Source: Polaribacter sp. SA4-10 (GTDB lineage Bacteria; Bacteroidota; Bacteroidia; Flavobacteriales; Flavobacteriaceae). Taken from it: DNA of 64,000 nt. Location: the NCBI RefSeq assembly GCF_002163835.1, contig NZ_CP019331.1, positions 310,001 through 374,000 on the forward strand, in the 5' to 3' direction. The notes under the pieces were generated by a model that did no database searches, was not told the DNA's origin, and saw nothing but the letters and a program-made list of their open reading frames with translations. The position numbers were made by a program, and so were the translations under genes. Position 1 is the stretch's first letter. Every line of letters begins with the position of its first letter. This document shows positions 61,376 to 64,000 of this stretch, in pieces.

Positions 61376-62056
61376 ATGATTGATGAGAAATTACTTGAAT
61401 ATTTTGAAGGCTATTTAACGGATAAAAGAAAAAACCTTTTTAGAAAAATTTTAGACGATAGAACAAGACATTTTACAGTTGTTTTAGAAGATATTTATCA
61501 GGCTCATAATGCGAGTGCTGTGGTAAGAACTTGTGATATTTTTGGGGTACAAGATGTGCATGCCATAGAAAATAAATATACAAATAAAGTTTCTAGACAT
61601 GTTGCAAAAGGTTCGCAAAAGTGGTTAAATCAATATAGATATAGAACAGATGGTGATAATACCAAGGAATGCTTAGATAATTTACGCAAAAAAGGATATC
61701 AAATTATTGCTACAACTCCTCATAACGATTCTTGTTTACTACAAGATTTTGATGTTACTAAAAAATCTGCATTTGTATTTGGTGTGGAAGCAGAAGGGGT
61801 GTCTGAAACCGTGAAAGAACAAGCAGATGGTTTTTTAAAAATACCTATGGTTGGTTTTACTGAAAGCCTAAATATCTCTGTTGCAGCTGCAATTATCCTT
61901 CAAGATGTAACTACAAAACTTAGAAATTCTGATTTAGATTGGCGTTTATCAAAAGAAGAAAAAGAAATTTTGTATTTTGATTGGGTAAAGAAAACAATAA
62001 AAAATGTTGATAAAATTGAAGCACATTATTATCAAAAACAAAAAGAAGAATCTTAA
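61376..62056 (+). CDS. trmH: tRNA (guanosine-18-2'-O)-methyltransferase TrmH
   Basis: The product has 226 residues of the SpoU family. Motif 1 is AHNASAVVRTCDIFGVQ, motif 2 FVFGVEAEGVSE, motif 3 IPMVGFTESLNISVAAAI, with the trefoil knot typical of the family. An N-terminal helix (EKLLEYFEGYLTDKRKNLF) is as in TrmH, supporting tRNA G18 as target over rRNA. It diverges from the sirtuin gene with 34 bases between starts. Confidence 0.92.
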   Translation: MIDEKLLEYFEGYLTDKRKNLFRKILDDRTRHFTVVLEDIYQAHNASAVVRTCDIFGVQDVHAIENKYTNKVSRHVAKGSQKWLNQYRYRTDGDNTKECLDNLRKKGYQIIATTPHNDSCLLQDFDVTKKSAFVFGVEAEGVSETVKEQADGFLKIPMVGFTESLNISVAAAIILQDVTTKLRNSDLDWRLSKEEKEILYFDWVKKTIKNVDKIEAHYYQKQKEES

Positions 62057-62063
62057 AGTAAAT

Positions 62064-62190
62064 TTGGATCATTTTTCTTTAACTAAACAAAGAGAATACA
62101 CAGATTATATTTCTGGAGCTAAAAGGGAACTGATAAAGCGAAAAAGATTCGAAAAAATGATTGCAATGATATTAAATGGAATAGTACTTC
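62064..62190 (+). pseudogene. Remnant of a YdeI/OmpD-associated family gene
   Basis: In one frame it reads LDHFSLTKQREYTDYISGAK, then RELIKRKRFEKMIAMILNG. This matches the C-terminal helices of YdeI (OmdA) proteins, where a pattern F..L....R.EY..WI..AK..ETR..RI.K.I..L..GK is usual. The N-terminal domain is absent and the tail runs into unrelated sequence, so the gene is dead. It directly follows trmH. Confidence 0.6.
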
Positions 62191-62219
62191 ACGTTAATAT
62201 CAGAATTGTCAAGCTTCAT

Positions 62220-62245
62220 TTGTCATTATTACGAAGGCAGGAATC
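62220..62245 (-). repeat. Degenerate dispersed repeat (GATTCCTGCC...ATGAC), copy 2
   Basis: On the minus strand it reads GATTCCTGCCTTCG followed by TAATAATGACAA. It is the opposite-orientation relative of the copy at 661-686 and closer to the family consensus. It lies in the 260-base gap between trmH and the DUF4258-like gene, next to the YdeI remnant. Confidence 0.5.
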
Positions 62246-62315
62246 AATAGTAAGCATTAAAAGTAGCATAGATTTTTGTCTACACTAGCATTACATTTAT
62301 TATTAAAAGGTAGGT

Positions 62316-62684
62316 TTATTCTACAATTACTTTCTCTATAGTAGCTATAGAATCACAACGTTTTACATATAAACTAACAGATTTTAAATCTCCATTACCT
62401 GTAATATAGTATTCAGGACAAGGTTTTATTCTTTGATTACTTTTTGAAAAATCAACATCACCTTTATACAAAATTGTAGAAATTTTTAGTGTATCAATAT
62501 CGTATTGAAGCATTGCTCTTTTTGCTTCATCAGAAAAAATTCTTTCCTTAATTCTAATTGTTTTTAGAGTTCTTGCATCCATTCCATAATCAAAAGAAGC
62601 ATTTTTCTTTTGCCAAAAGAAGTAAACAGCAATAGAACCTAGAGATAATCCTACTAAATAATAAAAAATTCTTTTTACGAGCAT
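62316..62684 (-). CDS. Membrane-anchored DUF4258-like protein
   Basis: The product has 122 residues with one N-terminal membrane helix (IFYYLVGLSLGSIAVYFFW). The outer part contains DYGMDARTLKTIRIKERIFS, GDVDFSKSNQRIKPCPEYY and a second Cys near the end (YVKRCDSIATIEK), which fits what I recall of the DUF4258 family. The two Cys could form a disulfide. Function unknown. It follows the alanine dehydrogenase gene by 47 bases and may be cotranscribed. Confidence 0.65.
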   Translation of the reverse strand: MLVKRIFYYLVGLSLGSIAVYFFWQKKNASFDYGMDARTLKTIRIKERIFSDEAKRAMLQYDIDTLKISTILYKGDVDFSKSNQRIKPCPEYYITGNGDLKSVSLYVKRCDSIATIEKVIVE

Positions 62685-62731
62685 TGTTAAATTTTGAGTA
62701 GCAAAGGTACTTTTTTTGATAGAAAATATAT

Positions 62732-63928
62732 CTATAAAATTAACAAATTAATATCTCTAAAAGGTAAGTCGAACCAATCTGCCACAGTTCTGTTGGTTAA
62801 AATTCCGTGATAAAAATACATTCCATTTCTAAGGCTTTTATCAAACCTTGCTGTATTTTCAAACCCTCCTTCTTCTGCAATATGCAATAAGTAAGAAGTA
62901 AAAATATTACTGATAGAAACAGAAGCTGTTCTTGCATAACGAGCAGGAATATTTGGAACGCAGTAATGAATTACACCATGTTTTACAAAAGTAGGAGTAT
63001 TATGAGTTGTAACATTAGAAGTTTCAAAACAACCACCTCTATCTATACTAACATCAACAATAATGGCGCCTTCTTTCATTTTTTCTACCATCTCTTCTGA
63101 AGCTACAACAGGAGATCTATTTTTACCTCTAATGGCTCCAATAGCAACATCGCATCGCATTAAAGCTTTTGCTAAAGATTTTGGTTGAATAGTAGATGTG
63201 TAAATAGGAGCGTTTAAACAACGTTGTAGTTTTCTAAGTTTTGTAATAGAATTATCAAAAACTTTTACTCTTGCACCCAAACCAATTGCAGTTCTTGCAG
63301 CAAATTCACCAACAGTTCCTGCGCCTAAAATTACAACGCTTGTTGGTGGAACCCCACCAATGTTTCCAAACAATAATCCATTTCCTTTATTAACGCCACT
63401 CATTAATTCGCCAGCAATTAATACAGAAGCAGTACCCGCAATTTCACTTAAAGATTTTACAATAGGATAGGTGTCATGTTCATCTTTTATAAAATCGAAA
63501 GCAACAGCTGTAATTCTCTTTTTTGCTAAACATTCAAAATATTTTTTAGATTGTGTTTTTAATTGTAAAGAAGAAATTAAAATTGCTTGTGGATTTAAGT
63601 ATTCGATTTCTTTTTCTATTGGTGGCGCCACTTTTAAAACAATATTACACTTAAAAGCTTCTTCAATATTATAAGAAATTTTAGCACCAGCTTCAGAATA
63701 TTCTTTATCTGTATAATTTGCGCCATCTCCAGCTCCAGTTTCTATAACAATTCGATGTCCATGAGCTGTTAAAGCTGCAACAGCATCTGGTGTTAAGCAA
63801 ACACGTTTCTCACTTAAATAAGTTTCTTTAGGTAAACCAATAAATAATTCTCCCTTTCGTTTTTTTATTTCTAGCATTTCTGCTTGGGGTAATAACTCTT
63901 CTTTGCTAAAAGGAGAAAATGAACTCAT
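62732..63928 (-). CDS. ald: Alanine dehydrogenase
   Basis: The product has 398 residues. It interconverts alanine and pyruvate + ammonia with NAD. GLPKETYLSEKRVCLTPDAV is the substrate-binding start, ETGAGDGANYTDKEYSEAGA follows, and VVILGAGTVGEFAARTAIGLGA, written here as GAGTVGEFAARTA, is the NAD-binding turn. The C-terminal VDVSIDRGGCFETS is also typical. The N-terminus is extended by about 25 residues relative to the B. subtilis enzyme, as is usual in Flavobacteriia. The catalytic assignment is by family; related transhydrogenase alpha chains share the fold but are excluded by the length and by RTVADWFDLPF at the C-terminus. Confidence 0.9.
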   Translation of the reverse strand: MSSFSPFSKEELLPQAEMLEIKKRKGELFIGLPKETYLSEKRVCLTPDAVAALTAHGHRIVIETGAGDGANYTDKEYSEAGAKISYNIEEAFKCNIVLKVAPPIEKEIEYLNPQAILISSLQLKTQSKKYFECLAKKRITAVAFDFIKDEHDTYPIVKSLSEIAGTASVLIAGELMSGVNKGNGLLFGNIGGVPPTSVVILGAGTVGEFAARTAIGLGARVKVFDNSITKLRKLQRCLNAPIYTSTIQPKSLAKALMRCDVAIGAIRGKNRSPVVASEEMVEKMKEGAIIVDVSIDRGGCFETSNVTTHNTPTFVKHGVIHYCVPNIPARYARTASVSISNIFTSYLLHIAEEGGFENTARFDKSLRNGMYFYHGILTNRTVADWFDLPFRDINLLIL

Positions 63929-63933
63929 AGGTT

Positions 63934-64000
63934 TTATTTTAGTTGAATATTGCGCGTTCCGTTTTCTAAAGTAGATAGATGTATCTGAACAGCATCTAAA
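63934..64000 (-). CDS. C-terminal end of a probable TsaE gene, cut by the window edge
   Basis: The last 21 codons read LDAVQIHLSTLENGTRNIQL, then Lys and stop. The pattern of a strand followed by LE(N/D)G.R...L resembles the end of TsaE, the ATPase of the tRNA threonylcarbamoyl-adenosine pathway, whose gene often precedes ald in Flavobacteriia. Too little is visible to be certain. It ends 5 bases before the ald start. Confidence 0.4.
   Translation of the reverse strand, partial: LDAVQIHLSTLENGTRNIQLK

Noticed and set aside
62004..62288. 94-codon open frame overlapping the end of trmH as a real gene
   Set aside because: Only the middle resembles a known family (YdeI C-terminus), the start lies in trmH in another frame, and the tail is repeat-derived sequence.
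1..64000. tRNA, rRNA, CRISPR array, prophage or complete IS element
   Set aside because: Read-through of all gaps showed no cloverleaf with a T-arm, no regular spaced repeats, and no transposase, integrase or phage structural gene.

Overview
The window looks like the chromosome of a marine member of the Flavobacteriaceae (Bacteroidota), close to Polaribacter or Tenacibaculum. The basis is very low GC, Bacteroidota promoters with a TAnnTTTG -7 box, few Shine-Dalgarno sequences, SusC/FecA-type TonB receptors, type IX secretion (T9SS) sorting tails and an IBP/DUF3494 domain. The genus is inferred. No rRNA, tRNA, CRISPR array or complete insertion sequence was seen.

Layout. 0-9 kb: housekeeping genes (GT2 end, HSDR_N protein, holA, HMG-CoA lyase, lipoprotein 5'-nucleotidase, FecA-like receptor, guaB). 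8.8-11.4 kb: a self-contained regulon, an ECF sigma factor with a Cys-rich tail and a two-gene operon (SRPBCC protein plus haloalkane dehalogenase), both behind the same ECF-type promoter. 11.5-18.3 kb: TonB receptor and M23 peptidase, then a coiled-coil protein, zapA, a probable 6S RNA, and rny. 18.5-25 kb: a 2111-residue T9SS surface protein. 25-30 kb: recG carrying an in-frame DUF559 nuclease-like insertion, a decayed arginine kinase, a BLUF photoreceptor, meaB and a decayed ECF sigma gene. 30-37.8 kb: cysS, yidD, lgt, small membrane proteins, CoA-type NUDIX, an atypical PlsC-like protein, a decayed sterol desaturase, and rpsF-rpsR-rplI.

37.9-44.1 kb is the most striking region. It is a tightly packed seven-gene operon: receiver, H-NOX, PAS histidine kinase, FIST (NosP-type) protein, second histidine kinase, HPt and LytTR regulator. 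It reads as a complete phosphorelay with two candidate NO/haem sensors. It is followed by a T9SS protein with DUF3494 and DUF4114 domains, whose upstream region carries a tandem repeat of the kind LytTR proteins bind. 47.4-48.5 kb holds a tandem duplication of the abutting 3' ends of two convergent genes.

48-60.7 kb is an exopolysaccharide-like locus: TPR/beta-barrel export candidate, flippase, GT4, membrane-anchored GH5-like hydrolase, secreted beta-sandwich protein, a large GT-C-like membrane protein, a response-regulator receiver fused to a GT2 glycosyltransferase, and a short degenerate GT2 paralogue that has lost its DxD motif. 60.6-64 kb returns to housekeeping genes (sirtuin, trmH, DUF4258-like protein, alanine dehydrogenase, the end of a probable tsaE).

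Gene decay is frequent: at least six remnants lie between intact genes, together with three families of short palindromic intergenic repeats.
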